Shown here piece by piece: positions 1 through 8,708 of a stretch of DNA of 64,000 nt (the stretch's first letter is position 1; each line of letters begins with the position of its first letter). The notes beneath the pieces were generated by a model. The model saw only the letters and a program-made list of their open reading frames with translations. It searched no databases and was not told where the DNA came from. Source of the DNA: JAGOJE01 sp964553715 (lineage in GTDB: Bacteria; Pseudomonadota; Alphaproteobacteria; Rickettsiales; Rickettsiaceae); contig CAZKKY010000002.1 in assembly GCA_964553715.1 (NCBI GenBank), forward strand, positions 1 to 64,000, read 5' to 3'. Position numbers and translations under genes: made by a program.

Positions 1-40
1 TACAATGCGGCTTCGCCCTATCAAATTTCGCCTTACCCAT
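1..40 (-). CDS. tuf: Elongation factor Tu, N-terminal end only (runs off window)
   Basis: Only the first 13 codons are in the window. They read MGKAKFDRAKPHC, which matches the EF-Tu N-terminus (family form M-x-K-x-K-F-x-R-x-K-P-H). The ATG lies at 38-40 and a good Shine-Dalgarno sequence (TAGGAG) sits a few bases upstream on the minus strand. EF-Tu is the GTPase that brings aminoacyl-tRNA to the ribosome. Two tRNA genes (Tyr, Gly) lie directly upstream in the same direction, the tRNA-tuf arrangement seen in many proteobacteria, so they are probably co-transcribed. Confidence 0.9.
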   Translation of the reverse strand, partial: MGKAKFDRAKPHC

Positions 41-129
41 CTCTAATTCTCCTATAAAAAAATCAAACCAATAACAATTTTGTACAAATTACACAGATAA
101 CTTCTGTCCAACACATAAATTAAATATAT

Positions 130-204
<75 letters not shown>

Positions 205-224
205 CACTACCACTCAATAAAACT

Positions 225-310
225 TGGTGGAGGGAGTAGGATTTGAACCTACGAACGCTTACGCGGGCAGATTTACAGTCTGCTGCCATTGACCACTCGG
301 CCACCCCTCC
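225..310 (-). tRNA. tRNA-Tyr (anticodon GTA)
   Basis: The minus strand shows a class II tRNA with acceptor GGAGGGG/CTCCCTCC, anticodon loop CTGTAAA (GTA), a long variable arm (CCCGCGTAAGCG) and an encoded CCA end. The long variable arm with GTA identifies tyrosine. It is first in a Tyr-Gly-tuf series. Confidence 0.97.
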
Positions 311-484
311 AAAACTGCCGTGTAAAATATCGGAATTTTATATAAATTGCAACCTAAATTTTACTCAGTTTTCGTATTTAGTAGCTTAGCACAGCCAAAA
401 ACCCGGTTATAGATTATTTGTTGGTTGTAAGTTATTATAATAAATAGTATCTTCTGTCAAGAAGAATTATTAAACATCAAGAAA

Positions 485-1237
485 ATGACGTCAAAAAATC
501 ACAATAGAAACAAATTAGATCAAAGAAGGAATTATTACTATGTATACGGAAAACATCCTAGCATATCTGCATTAAATAATCCTAAACGAAAAATCATAGA
601 AATATATTGTTCAAAAGATTTTTTTGAAAATTACAGTCAAATAATATCTATTCACAATTATAAAATAGTAAATAATGCTTACCTAAATGATTTATTGCCT
701 AAAGATTCAGCTCATCAAGGAATTATAATCAAAACAAAACAAATATCTACAACTATTGAGGCAATAGACCTTACTGGGCAAAATATGAGAATAGCAATTT
801 TGGATCAGGTAACTGACCCCCACAATGTAGGAGCAATAATTAGATCAGCCGCGGCATTTGGAATATATACTGTAATTATAACCAAAGATAATTCAGCAGA
901 AGAAAATGGAATATTAGCAAAAACTTCTTGTGGTGGTTTAGAAAAAATAAACCTTGTTTGTGTTACTAATATCAAAGCTACAATAGACCTACTTAAGAAG
1001 TATGGTTTTTGGATTATAGGATTAGATAGCAATGGCAAAGAATATATATCAGAAAAGATTTTATCCGGAAAAATCTGTATGGTTCTTGGTTCTGAAGGAT
1101 CAGGGATGAGAAGATTAACATCTGAAAATTGTGATCTATTAGTAAAAATACCAATTGATGAAGCTATGAATAGCATAAATGTATCTAGCGCAGCATCAAT
1201 AGTATTTTATGAAGCATATAAAACTTCAGTAAAATAA
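485..1237 (+). CDS. rlmB: TrmH-family 23S rRNA 2'-O-methyltransferase (RlmB type)
   Basis: This SPOUT-fold, SAM-dependent enzyme methylates a ribose 2'-OH; RlmB acts on G2251 of 23S rRNA. An N-terminal substrate-binding domain begins with YYYVYGKHPSISAL (about residue 17). The three TrmH motifs follow: DPHNVGAIIRSAAAFG (about 112-127), VLGSEGSGMRRL (about 200) and IPIDEAMNSINVSSAASI near the C-terminus, which carries the knot residues. Its 250 residues are normal for the family. It is divergent from the tRNA-tuf unit and 116 bases before recA. The family is certain, the exact target nucleotide less so. Confidence 0.85.
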   Translation: MTSKNHNRNKLDQRRNYYYVYGKHPSISALNNPKRKIIEIYCSKDFFENYSQIISIHNYKIVNNAYLNDLLPKDSAHQGIIIKTKQISTTIEAIDLTGQNMRIAILDQVTDPHNVGAIIRSAAAFGIYTVIITKDNSAEENGILAKTSCGGLEKINLVCVTNIKATIDLLKKYGFWIIGLDSNGKEYISEKILSGKICMVLGSEGSGMRRLTSENCDLLVKIPIDEAMNSINVSSAASIVFYEAYKTSVK

Positions 1238-1365
1238 AATTATTACTTAGACATAAAGTCATCAAGAAAAATAACTATGATAATAATTCTATAAAAACCA
1301 CTGGATTTTGCTTGCAAGTGCTAATATAAAGATTATCAATAGTTTATTTTATTATGGTAAAAATT

Positions 1366-2403
1366 ATGAACAAAGAACAAGCTCTAGCAGCAGCTTTAGG
1401 TCAAATAGAAAAAAGCTACGGGAAAGGCTCCGTAATGAAACTTGGACAATGCAAGGCTGTAGATGTTGAAGCAATATCTACTGGATCTCTTGGTCTTGAC
1501 ATAGCACTCGGTATAGGGGGCTTACCTAAAGGACGCATCATTGAGATATTTGGACCAGAATCTTCTGGAAAAACAACTCTTACTTTGCATGCAATAGCAG
1601 AAGCTCAAAAGAAAGGCGGAATATGTGCTTTTATAGATGCAGAACACGCTTTAGATCCAGCTTATGCAAAAAAATTAGGAGTAAAAATTGACGATCTTAT
1701 AATATCTCAACCAGATACTGGAGAGCAAGCTCTAGAAATAGCAGATACTTTAGTTCGTTCAGGATCTATTGATCTTTTAGTAATAGATAGCGTAGCTGCT
1801 CTTGTTCCTAAAGCAGAAATAGAAGGAGAAATGGGAGATGCGCACGTAGGATTACAGGCAAGATTAATGAGTCAAGCACTTAGAAAGCTTACTTCATCTA
1901 TAGCAAAAACCAATTGCATAATAATTTTTATCAATCAAATCCGTATGAAGATTGGTATAATGTTTGGCAGCCCAGAAACAACGACTGGAGGCAATGCTCT
2001 TAAATTTTATTCTTCTGTAAGGCTAGATATAAGGCGTATAGGATCTATTAAGGAAAAAGAAGATGTGACTGGAAGTCAAACCAGAGTTAAAGTAGTAAAA
2101 AACAAAGTATCTCCTCCGTTTAAGGTGGTAGAATTTGATATAATGTATGGTTCTGGAATTTCTAAAACTGGTGAAATTTTAGATTTAGGCGTAAAATTAG
2201 ATATAGTAGAAAAGTCAGGATCGTGGTTTTCGTATAATAGCACTCGCATAGGACAAGGTAGGGAAACTGCAAAACAATATTTGCTAGATAACCCTGCTAT
2301 ATCTGATGAAATAGAGCAAAAAATTCGTCAAAAATCTAGTATTTCTGGTGGGGAAATTTTTACCATCATGGCAGATTCAGATAATGAAATTATATCAGAG
2401 TAA
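1366..2403 (+). CDS. recA: Recombinase RecA
   Basis: RecA forms filaments on single-stranded DNA, drives homologous strand exchange and stimulates LexA-type autocleavage. Walker A is GPESSGKT, followed by the Walker B segment [18 protein letters not shown], loop L1 and the L2 loop starting [14 protein letters not shown]. An ATG four codons upstream (1354) is also in frame, but family members begin close to the [10 protein letters not shown] segment, so I prefer 1366; neither ATG has a clear ribosome site. About 345 residues is normal. The fabG start follows 5 bases after the stop. Confidence 0.97.
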   Translation: MNKEQALAAALGQIEKSYGKGSVMKLGQCKAVDVEAISTGSLGLDIALGIGGLPKGRIIEIFGPESSGKTTLTLHAIAEAQKKGGICAFIDAEHALDPAYAKKLGVKIDDLIISQPDTGEQALEIADTLVRSGSIDLLVIDSVAALVPKAEIEGEMGDAHVGLQARLMSQALRKLTSSIAKTNCIIIFINQIRMKIGIMFGSPETTTGGNALKFYSSVRLDIRRIGSIKEKEDVTGSQTRVKVVKNKVSPPFKVVEFDIMYGSGISKTGEILDLGVKLDIVEKSGSWFSYNSTRIGQGRETAKQYLLDNPAISDEIEQKIRQKSSISGGEIFTIMADSDNEIISE

Positions 2404-2408
2404 TAATT

Positions 2409-3137
2409 ATGATCAATTTAGAAGGTAAAGTAGCGCTTATTACTGGAGCATCAGGAGCTATCGGAAGCTCTACTAGCAAGATGCTACATAAATTTGGAGC
2501 TCATGTTGTAATAAGTGGAACCAATGTAGAAAAATTAGAAAAACTAGGGCAAGAACTTAGAGATAATTTTACTATAAAACCATGTAATTTAAATGATAAA
2601 AAGGCATGTGCAAAGCTAGTAGAAGAAATAGAAAATTTGGATATTCTAGTATGTAATGCAGGCATTACAAGAGATATGCTAGCTATTAGAATGGCATTAG
2701 AATCTTTTGAAGAAGTAGTAAATATAAATCTAACATCAAATTTCATACTGAATCAATCTGCTCTAAAAAAAATGATCAAAAACAAAGTAAGCGGAAGAAT
2801 TATCAATATTTCATCTATAGTTGGAGTATCTGGCAATCCTGGACAAGCCAATTATTGTGCAGCCAAAGCTGGTTTAATCGGTATGACTAAATCTCTTGCT
2901 ATGGAAGTTGCAAGCAGAGGAATTACTGTTAATTGCGTGGCTCCTGGATTTATAAAATCAGATATGACAGATGGATTAACCGAATCACAAAAAGAGTCCA
3001 TTTTACAAAGAGTGCCTATGAAACGTATGGGAGAAGCTGAGGATATAGCCTCAACAATTGCTTTTTTGTCAAGCAACTATAGCAGTTATATAACAGGCCA
3101 GACTATACATGTAAATGGTGGTATGTTGATGGTATAA
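2409..3137 (+). CDS. fabG: 3-oxoacyl-[acyl-carrier-protein] reductase
   Basis: This short-chain dehydrogenase reduces 3-ketoacyl-ACP with NADPH in type II fatty acid synthesis. The cofactor motif TGASGAIG is at residues 13-20 and NAG at about 85. The catalytic Ser-Tyr-Lys set is visible as ISSIVG and YCAAKAG. The C-terminus GQTIHVNGGMLMV is typical. At 242 residues it has the usual length. It precedes acpP and fabF on the same strand, which supports the fatty-acid role. It could also reduce acetoacetyl-CoA for the PHA genes elsewhere in the window, since no separate phaB is seen here. Confidence 0.93.
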   Translation: MINLEGKVALITGASGAIGSSTSKMLHKFGAHVVISGTNVEKLEKLGQELRDNFTIKPCNLNDKKACAKLVEEIENLDILVCNAGITRDMLAIRMALESFEEVVNINLTSNFILNQSALKKMIKNKVSGRIINISSIVGVSGNPGQANYCAAKAGLIGMTKSLAMEVASRGITVNCVAPGFIKSDMTDGLTESQKESILQRVPMKRMGEAEDIASTIAFLSSNYSSYITGQTIHVNGGMLMV

Positions 3138-3520
3138 TCAAAAGATGGTGAATTAATTATTTTTTTCTGCTAGCCTTTTGGTAAAAATTATGATAGAAGT
3201 TTGCGGAACCTGAATTTTTGTGATTTAGTAATTAAATTAACTTGGTTCCATGTTGTGAGTATTTATTATGTCTCAGATTATAGATATTGAGGCATAGAAT
3301 TTTTAAGAGGATGTATTTGTTAGTTATTTATTATCTTAGCGATTTTTAGAGAAAACAAACTTTAATATTCTGATCAAATATATTTATAATCAGAATATCG
3401 AGAAGGAACTCTATATTAGATCATACATAAGAATAATAACTACAAAGACTAAATCAAAATAATTCTTAGATAAATAATCACCTTATATTGATAACTAATT
3501 AAAATAGGGCATATATTATT
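3138..3520. other. 383-base intergenic region before acpP
   Basis: I see no gene of credible length here. It is very AT-rich and holds one perfect inverted repeat, listed separately at 3365-3398. A weak six-base pair, GGAACC (about 3206) with GGTTCC (about 3243), could form a long-loop stem. The region most likely contains the promoter for acpP-fabF. No RNA family is recognised. Confidence 0.5.
3365..3398. repeat. 10-bp perfect inverted repeat upstream of acpP
   Basis: The arms ATATTCTGAT (3365-3374) and ATCAGAATAT (3389-3398) are perfectly complementary around a 14-base loop. It sits 228 bases after the fabG stop and 122 bases before the acpP start. There is no T-tract, so it is not a classical terminator. 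It may be an operator or a transcript-end structure. Confidence 0.45.
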
Positions 3521-3763
3521 ATGAACGATGTCGAAGAAAAAATCATCAAAATCACAGCTGAAACTTTAAAGATCCCTGAAAGCAAGGTCACAAAAGATTC
3601 TCAATTTGTTGCAGACTTAGGTGTAGACAGCCTTGATTTTGTTGAACTAATGATGGCATTTGAAGAAGAATTTGGATGCGATATTCCTGATGAAGAAGCA
3701 ACAAAAATCTCCACAATAGCTGATGCTGCAATATGTGTACAAAAGCATCGTTCTGTTGCATAA
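3521..3763 (+). CDS. acpP: Acyl carrier protein
   Basis: ACP carries growing acyl chains on a 4'-phosphopantetheine arm in fatty acid synthesis. The attachment serine is in the GVDSLDFVELMMAFEEEFG signature (Ser37). The 80-residue acidic protein begins MNDVEEKIIKITAETLKI, the normal family pattern. fabF follows 29 bases later and fabG lies upstream, giving the standard fabG-acpP-fabF order. Confidence 0.97.
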   Translation: MNDVEEKIIKITAETLKIPESKVTKDSQFVADLGVDSLDFVELMMAFEEEFGCDIPDEEATKISTIADAAICVQKHRSVA

Positions 3764-3792
3764 AGGAATAATCTTTTAGATAAGGGTAGACT

Positions 3793-5034
3793 ATGCAAAA
3801 AAGACGAGTTGTAATAACTGGTATAGGAGCAATTACTCCCTTAGGATTAGATGTCAACACTACTTGGGATAATCTAATAAAAAATAAAAGTGGTATTAAA
3901 AAAATTACATATTTTGATACCACGTCCTTCCCTGTAAAAATTGCTGGTCAAGTAGACAGCTCTTTCAATCCTGATAATTATATCGAACCACGCGATGTCA
4001 GAAAAATGGATTTATTCATACAATATGGCATAGCAGCTGCTTCTGAAGCTATAGAAGATAGTGGTTGGAAACCTAGTGATGATGAATCTTTAAATCGCAC
4101 CGGAGTAATTCTTGGTTCTGGTATTGGCGGACTTGCTGCTATAGAAAAAACATCTGTATCATTCCATAGTCATACAAGTAAAGTTAGCCCTTATTTTATT
4201 GTTTCATCCTTAATTAATCTATTGTCTGGTCATATATCTATCAAATATGGGTTTCGCGGTCCTAATCACGCTGTGGTTACTGCCTGCGCTACTGGCGCAC
4301 ATGCTATTGGTGATGCAATGCGTATTATCAGATATGGTGATGCCGATGTAATGGTGGCTGGAGGCGCTGAGGCTGCAATCACACCTGTTGGAATATCAGG
4401 ATTTACATCATCTAAAGCTCTTGCTACTAGTTTTAATGAATCCCCTGAAAAAGCTTCTAGACCTTGGGATAAAGCTCATGAAGGTTTTGTGATGGGAGAA
4501 GGTGCTGGTGTTGTTGTTCTAGAAGAATATGAGCATGCCAAAAAACGAGGGGCTAAAATATATGCAGAACTTGTAGGATATGGCATGGCTGGGGATGCTT
4601 ACCATATTACTTCTGTTCATCCTGAAGGTCTTGGCGCAAAAAATGCAATGATGGCATGTCTTAAAGATGCTTTAATTAATCCATCAGCAATAGATTACAT
4701 AAATGCTCATGGTACATCTACTCCTCAAGGAGACCCTGTGGAGCTCAATACTGTACAAAAGTTATTTGATGACAACAAAGATCTTGCTATGTCTTCTACT
4801 AAATCCATGACTGGTCATCTACTCGGCGCTGCAGGTAGTACTGAAGCTATTTACTCAATCCTTGCTATTAGGGATCAAATAGTGCCAGCAACTATTAATT
4901 TGGATAATCCATTAGATGATGTTAAAATTAATCTAGTAGCAAATATTGCACAAGATAAAAAAATTGATTATGTAATGACCAATTCTTTCGGATTTGGTGG
5001 TACTAATGCAAGTTTAATATTAAAAAAGATTTAA
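3793..5034 (+). CDS. fabF: 3-oxoacyl-ACP synthase II (KAS II)
   Basis: This is the condensing enzyme that elongates acyl-ACP with malonyl-ACP. The nucleophile is Cys165 in TACATGAHAIGDA. The two catalytic histidines lie in INAHGTSTPQGDP and KSMTGHLLGAAGS. The C-terminal glycine loop is SFGFGGTNAS. Its 413 residues are normal. It sits directly after acpP and is probably translated from the same message. A loose stem (AACACAG at 5033-5039 with CTGTGTT at 5076-5082) overlaps its stop and could be a weak transcript end. Confidence 0.97.
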   Translation: MQKRRVVITGIGAITPLGLDVNTTWDNLIKNKSGIKKITYFDTTSFPVKIAGQVDSSFNPDNYIEPRDVRKMDLFIQYGIAAASEAIEDSGWKPSDDESLNRTGVILGSGIGGLAAIEKTSVSFHSHTSKVSPYFIVSSLINLLSGHISIKYGFRGPNHAVVTACATGAHAIGDAMRIIRYGDADVMVAGGAEAAITPVGISGFTSSKALATSFNESPEKASRPWDKAHEGFVMGEGAGVVVLEEYEHAKKRGAKIYAELVGYGMAGDAYHITSVHPEGLGAKNAMMACLKDALINPSAIDYINAHGTSTPQGDPVELNTVQKLFDDNKDLAMSSTKSMTGHLLGAAGSTEAIYSILAIRDQIVPATINLDNPLDDVKINLVANIAQDKKIDYVMTNSFGFGGTNASLILKKI

Positions 5035-5151
5035 CACAGTTAGATTTGCCATAATTTCAGATATTCACTTTATTTCTGTGTTTTACTTGGATTATGCAAC
5101 ATTTTTAAACCTTCATTCTTCCTAAGAAAACTGATAAGACAATAAATTCTC

Positions 5152-6144
5152 ATGAAACTAAAAAGATTTTTTATTCCAATTATTATATTTTTATTGCTAT
5201 CTTTAGCTTTAATAGGAACAATAATACTTTATCTTATATTACAAGGACCTTTAGATAGTAAAAAAGAGATTGTAATATATAAACGAACTTCAACCAAAGT
5301 TATTTCAGAAAATTTATACAATAACCAAATAATTAGACATCCTCATTTGTTTAATTTTATTGCAAAGATTTACGGAATATCTGGAAGACACTTAAAAAGT
5401 GGTGAATATGCTTTTACAGAAAAAATAACACCATTTCAAGTGATTAATATTCTGACTTCTGGGCAGTCTATAATCCATAAATTAACAGTAATAGAAGGAC
5501 AAACAATTCATGAAGTGGTAGAAAACTTACGCAATCAATCTATTCTAAATGGTGATATAGCAGAAGATTTTACAGAAGGTTTTTTGATGCCTGCCACATA
5601 CTTTTATTCTTTTGGAGATTCGCGCAATAAAATACTCAGTCAGATGAAACAACAAATGTCTGATGCTCTTGACAAATTAATGCCAGAATTATCACAAGAC
5701 TCTCCTTTGAAAACTAGATTAGATGTAGTAACTCTTGCATCTATTGTAGAAAAAGAGGCTTTGTTAGATTCAGAAAAACCTATTATTGCTTCTGTATTTT
5801 TAAATCGTTTAAAGAAAAACATGAAACTCCAAGCTGACCCTACAACTATTTATTCTATAACTATGGGCAAGAGTAAATTTGCTAGATCTATTACAAAAAA
5901 AGATTTACAAAACCCTTCGCCTTATAATACATACTATGCTTATGGTCTTCCGCCTTCCCCTATTGCATGCCCTAGTATTAAATCTATAGAAGCAGTTATA
6001 AAACCAGATAATACTGATTTTTTATATTTTGTGGTAAATCAATCTGGAGGGCATAATTTTGCTAAAACTCTTGCGAGTCACAATCATAACGTTGCGCTAT
6101 ATAAAAAATCAAAAACTAATAATAAGCCAAATAATATTGATTAG
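5152..6144 (+). CDS. mltG: Endolytic murein transglycosylase MltG (YceG-like)
   Basis: MltG cleaves nascent peptidoglycan strands at the inner membrane and is thought to terminate glycan chains. One N-terminal membrane segment spans about residues 6-30. A LysM-like region follows, and then the YceG domain with IVEKEALLDSEKPIIASVFLNRL, which carries the catalytic Glu, and LQADPTTIYSI. NTYYAYGLPPSPIACPSIKSIEA and DFLYFV lie near the C-terminus, as in the family. Its 330 residues are typical. The stop is only 47 bases before the N run, but the reading frame is complete. Confidence 0.93.
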   Translation: MKLKRFFIPIIIFLLLSLALIGTIILYLILQGPLDSKKEIVIYKRTSTKVISENLYNNQIIRHPHLFNFIAKIYGISGRHLKSGEYAFTEKITPFQVINILTSGQSIIHKLTVIEGQTIHEVVENLRNQSILNGDIAEDFTEGFLMPATYFYSFGDSRNKILSQMKQQMSDALDKLMPELSQDSPLKTRLDVVTLASIVEKEALLDSEKPIIASVFLNRLKKNMKLQADPTTIYSITMGKSKFARSITKKDLQNPSPYNTYYAYGLPPSPIACPSIKSIEAVIKPDNTDFLYFVVNQSGGHNFAKTLASHNHNVALYKKSKTNNKPNNID

Positions 6145-6346
6145 AAAATATATTATTTCTGACTATATATTCCGAATTTCTAATATAATTANNNNNNNNN
6201 NNNNNNNNNNNNNNNNNNNNNNNNNNNNNNNNNNNNNNNNNNNNNNNNNNNNNNNNNNNNNNNNNNNNNNNNNNNNNNNNNNNNNNNNNNNTTGATTAGA
6301 AAATATATTATTTCTGACTATATATTCCGAATTTCTAATATAATTA
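6137..6346. repeat. 55-base identical flanks of the N run
   Basis: Bases 6137-6191 and 6292-6346 are identical over 55 bases, and each copy ends exactly at the N run. The pattern fits two contig ends sharing a 55-base overlap, the size of a common assembler k-mer, rather than a biological repeat. If so, the true sequence has one copy and no gap. Confidence 0.85.
6192..6291. other. Assembly gap (100 N)
   Basis: This is a run of exactly 100 N, the conventional filler for a gap of unknown size. The flanks are identical (see the 55-base repeat). The gap lies in the intergenic region after mltG and probably hides no sequence. Confidence 0.98.
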
Positions 6347-6389
6347 TGGAATATGTTCCTTAGTTATTTGGGGTTTTTACTATGTATAA

Positions 6390-6563
6390 AAGACATTTAC
6401 GACTTTCATGGAAGAACACAAAGTAACAAGAGGTTATATAGTGTGCCTTGAAGATAGTATAAGGAAAGTTTGCATTAATGACTGTCAAGAAATTATTATA
6501 ATGCCTGTAGTAGAATTTTTAAATCATTTATGGGAACAAAATATAGAAAATATTACTATTTAA
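6390..6563 (+). pseudogene. C-terminal relic of a DUF4143-type ATPase
   Basis: An open frame of about 57 codons runs from after a stop at 6387-6389 to a TAA at 6561-6563, with an internal ATG at 6408. The segments HKVTRGYIVCLEDSIRKV and IIIMPVVEFLNHLWEQNIE resemble the last 50 residues of AAA/DUF4143 ATPases, which end with a hydrophobic strand, then P-x-x-x-FL-x-x-LW. Nothing of the Walker domain is upstream, so this is a decayed gene end. The assignment rests on pattern recognition of the tail alone. A similar relic lies at 8477-8671. Confidence 0.45.
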
Positions 6564-6660
6564 CTTGTAGAATTCTCACTTAGTGATTATATAAATAATA
6601 ATTGCCAAGACTGAAACCATATATAATCAACCCTATTAATCGGGATAAAAGAGAATAAAA

Positions 6661-7380
6661 ATGTCTAAATTAAAGTACACCCGCGTATTACTGAAACTCT
6701 CTGGAGAGGCCCTGATGGGTGATACAGAGTTTGGACATGACCATCTTACTCTCAATCGAATATCTAATGATATAAAAGAAGTAATGGATTTGGGAGTAGA
6801 AATCTCCATAGTAGTAGGTGGAGGTAATATTTGTAGAGGGACAGATGTATTAAAGCTTGGCATAGAAAGAACAGCAGGAGATTATATGGGAATGCTGGCT
6901 ACTGTTATTAATGCTATTGCTCTGCAAAATGTACTAGAGAAATGTGACATAGATACAAGAATATTATCTGCAATCCCTATGACTAGTATATGCGAACCAT
7001 ATATAAGACGTAGAGCAAAAAGACATATGGAAAAGGGAAGAGTAGTGATTTTTGCAGCTGGTACTGGAAATCCTTTTTTTACTACTGACACTGCCTCTGT
7101 ATTACGGGCTATAGAAATGAACTGCGATTTATTGCTAAAGGCAACTCAGGTAGATGGGGTATATTCTGCAGATCCTTTAAAAAATCCTTCTGCTAAAAAA
7201 TTTGATAGAGTAACATATACAGAAGTGTTACAACAAAATCTTAACGTAATGGATATGGCGGCAATTGCACTTGCTAAAGAAAATGATTTGCCTATTAAAG
7301 TTTTTTCTATTAAAGAGAAAGGTAATTTCGCCAAAGTATTAAAGAGCCAAGGTAGTTATACAAAAATTCAAGGAGTATAA
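6661..7380 (+). CDS. pyrH: UMP kinase
   Basis: This bacterial hexameric UMP kinase, of the amino-acid-kinase fold, phosphorylates UMP to UDP. The N-terminus [13 protein letters not shown] is the phosphate-binding signature. [10 protein letters not shown] (about residue 50) and [19 protein letters not shown], which binds UMP, are both present. [12 protein letters not shown] is the nucleotide loop. Its 239 residues are standard. frr starts 2 bases downstream, the usual pyrH-frr pair, so translation is probably coupled. Confidence 0.97.
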   Translation: MSKLKYTRVLLKLSGEALMGDTEFGHDHLTLNRISNDIKEVMDLGVEISIVVGGGNICRGTDVLKLGIERTAGDYMGMLATVINAIALQNVLEKCDIDTRILSAIPMTSICEPYIRRRAKRHMEKGRVVIFAAGTGNPFFTTDTASVLRAIEMNCDLLLKATQVDGVYSADPLKNPSAKKFDRVTYTEVLQQNLNVMDMAAIALAKENDLPIKVFSIKEKGNFAKVLKSQGSYTKIQGV

Positions 7381-7382
7381 AA

Positions 7383-7943
7383 ATGGAAAAAGAACAAATA
7401 ATAAGTGAACTTAAAACTAAAATGGAAAATTCTATCAAAGTACTTGATAACGAACTAAAAGGTTTACGCACTGGTAGAGCATCTGTAAATCTTCTAGACC
7501 CTGTTATGGTAGAAGCTTACGGTAGCCGTATGCCAATTTCTCAAGTTGCTACAATATCAACACCAGATGCTAGAGTAATATCTGTACAAGTTTGGGATAA
7601 ATCTATGGTAAAAGCAGTAGAAAAAGCAATTACTGAAGCGAATTTAGGCCTTAATCCAGCATCAGATGGACAATTAATAAGGTTACCTATACCTTTACTT
7701 AGCGAAGAGAGAAGAAAAGAGCTAGTAAAACTTTCGCATAAATACGGAGAAAACACAAAAATTGCTTTAAGGAATGTAAGGCGTGACGGAATGGATATTC
7801 TAAAGAAAATGGAAAAAGATGGTAGCATTACAGAGGATGAATATCATTCTTTCTCTGAAGAAATTCAAAAACTCACTGATGATTTTGTTAGTAAAATAGA
7901 CAATCAAATTAAAGCCAAAGAGCAAGATATACTCACTATTTAA
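7383..7943 (+). CDS. frr: Ribosome recycling factor
   Basis: RRF works with EF-G to split post-termination ribosomes. Its 186 residues match the family length. [17 protein letters not shown] (about 25-41) and [16 protein letters not shown] [16 protein letters not shown] are clear signatures, as is the C-terminal helix with [22 protein letters not shown]. An AAGGAG ribosome site seven bases before the ATG overlaps the pyrH stop, so the two are translationally coupled. Confidence 0.97.
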   Translation: MEKEQIISELKTKMENSIKVLDNELKGLRTGRASVNLLDPVMVEAYGSRMPISQVATISTPDARVISVQVWDKSMVKAVEKAITEANLGLNPASDGQLIRLPIPLLSEERRKELVKLSHKYGENTKIALRNVRRDGMDILKKMEKDGSITEDEYHSFSEEIQKLTDDFVSKIDNQIKAKEQDILTI

Positions 7944-8031
7944 TTCTTTCATTGCTAGCTAAATATTGCAATAAAGCTCTAGTGGCATAACTTTATCTAA
8001 ATGTAAATTTTTCAATTAATGGAGAATGGTT

Positions 8032-8373
8032 ATGCCATACAATATGTCTTCTTGTATTAAATGTGGAATGAATAATACTTACCAAGACGGGTTAAGTTTT
8101 ATTTGCCCTGATTGCTTCCATGAATGGGGAGCGCATGAAATTATTATGCAAGATGATAATAATACAATCATTAAAGATGCTAACGGTACGATATTATCAG
8201 ATGGAGATTCTGTAGTATTGATTAAAGATCTTAAAGTCAAAGGCTCATCAACTACTTTAAAAATGGGCACTAAAGTAAAATCTATTCGCCTAGTAGACGG
8301 AGATCATGAAGTAGATTGTAAAACAGAGCTTGGACAATTTATGTTAAAAGCATGTTTTTTACGTAAGGTCTAA
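8032..8373 (+). CDS. PhnA/YjdM-type zinc ribbon protein
   Basis: A four-cysteine zinc ribbon (CIKCG...CPDCFHEW, within the first 32 residues) is followed by an SH3-like PhnA domain with DANGTILSDGDSVVLIKDLKVKGSS. The family is named after the E. coli phn operon neighbour, but its function there is unproven and no phosphonate genes are here. I chose the ATG at 8032 over 8026 because GGAG at 8021-8024 is seven bases from the former and only one from the latter. The 113-residue protein is normal in length. It lies alone between frr and an ATPase relic. Confidence 0.88.
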   Translation: MPYNMSSCIKCGMNNTYQDGLSFICPDCFHEWGAHEIIMQDDNNTIIKDANGTILSDGDSVVLIKDLKVKGSSTTLKMGTKVKSIRLVDGDHEVDCKTELGQFMLKACFLRKV

Positions 8374-8385
8374 TATACCATTCTA

Positions 8386-8435
8386 CGCTATTGTTTTGCC
8401 TATACCATATATAAATTCGCTATTGTTTTCTATAC
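8386..8435 (+). repeat. Short imperfect direct repeat
   Basis: CGCTATTGTTTT followed within two bases by CTATAC occurs at 8386-8405 and again at 8418-8435. It lies just after the phnA-like stop in DNA that also holds an ATPase relic. It may be a slippage product in decaying sequence. Confidence 0.4.
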
Positions 8436-8476
8436 TAATTTGTAGTGCGATGCTAAAAAAAGACAACTTAATTTAG

Positions 8477-8671
8477 ACCTACCAACAGGAAAGAGATTTA
8501 CTTGGTATTATTGAATTTACGAAAGAACATAAACCTAGACTTTCAATCGTTGTAAGCCTTGAGGTCAAGAAGCGTCTACTTGATTGTAATGGACATAAAA
8601 TTATGATTTATCCGGTTGAAGATTTTCTTAAAGATTTATGGTCAGATAAGTTATATAATTTGTCAGATTGA
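8477..8671 (+). pseudogene. Second C-terminal relic of a DUF4143-type ATPase
   Basis: An open frame of about 64 codons begins after a TAG (8474-8476) and ends at a TGA (8669-8671). It includes DLLGIIEFTKEHKPRLSIVV, then VSLEVKKRLLD and KIMIYPVEDFLKDLWSDKLY. This is the tail pattern of DUF4143/AAA ATPases (strand, conserved P, FL-x-x-LW). There is no start region or Walker domain, so the gene is truncated. It resembles the relic at 6390-6563 in pattern but is clearly diverged from it. The rest of the 335-base spacer (8374-8708) holds only a short direct repeat. Confidence 0.55.
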
Positions 8672-8708
8672 ATGAGATATGAAACTTTGAACGGTAAGTT
8701 TTTAGATA

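Noticed and set aside
805..1176. 123-codon minus-strand frame within rlmB
   Set aside because: Fully antisense to rlmB, which has intact TrmH motifs.
5033..5082. Terminator after fabF
   Set aside because: Arms AACACAG and CTGTGTT pair, but the loop is 36 bases and the T-run is only four bases, so I do not list it as a feature.
6059..6295. Open frame crossing the N run after mltG
   Set aside because: It continues only because N codons are not stops, and it starts inside mltG in another frame.
6137..6346. Direct repeats as target-site duplication of a mobile element hidden in the N run
   Set aside because: Fifty-five bases is far longer than usual target duplications, and the copies end exactly at the gap edges. 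A k-mer overlap is the simpler reading.
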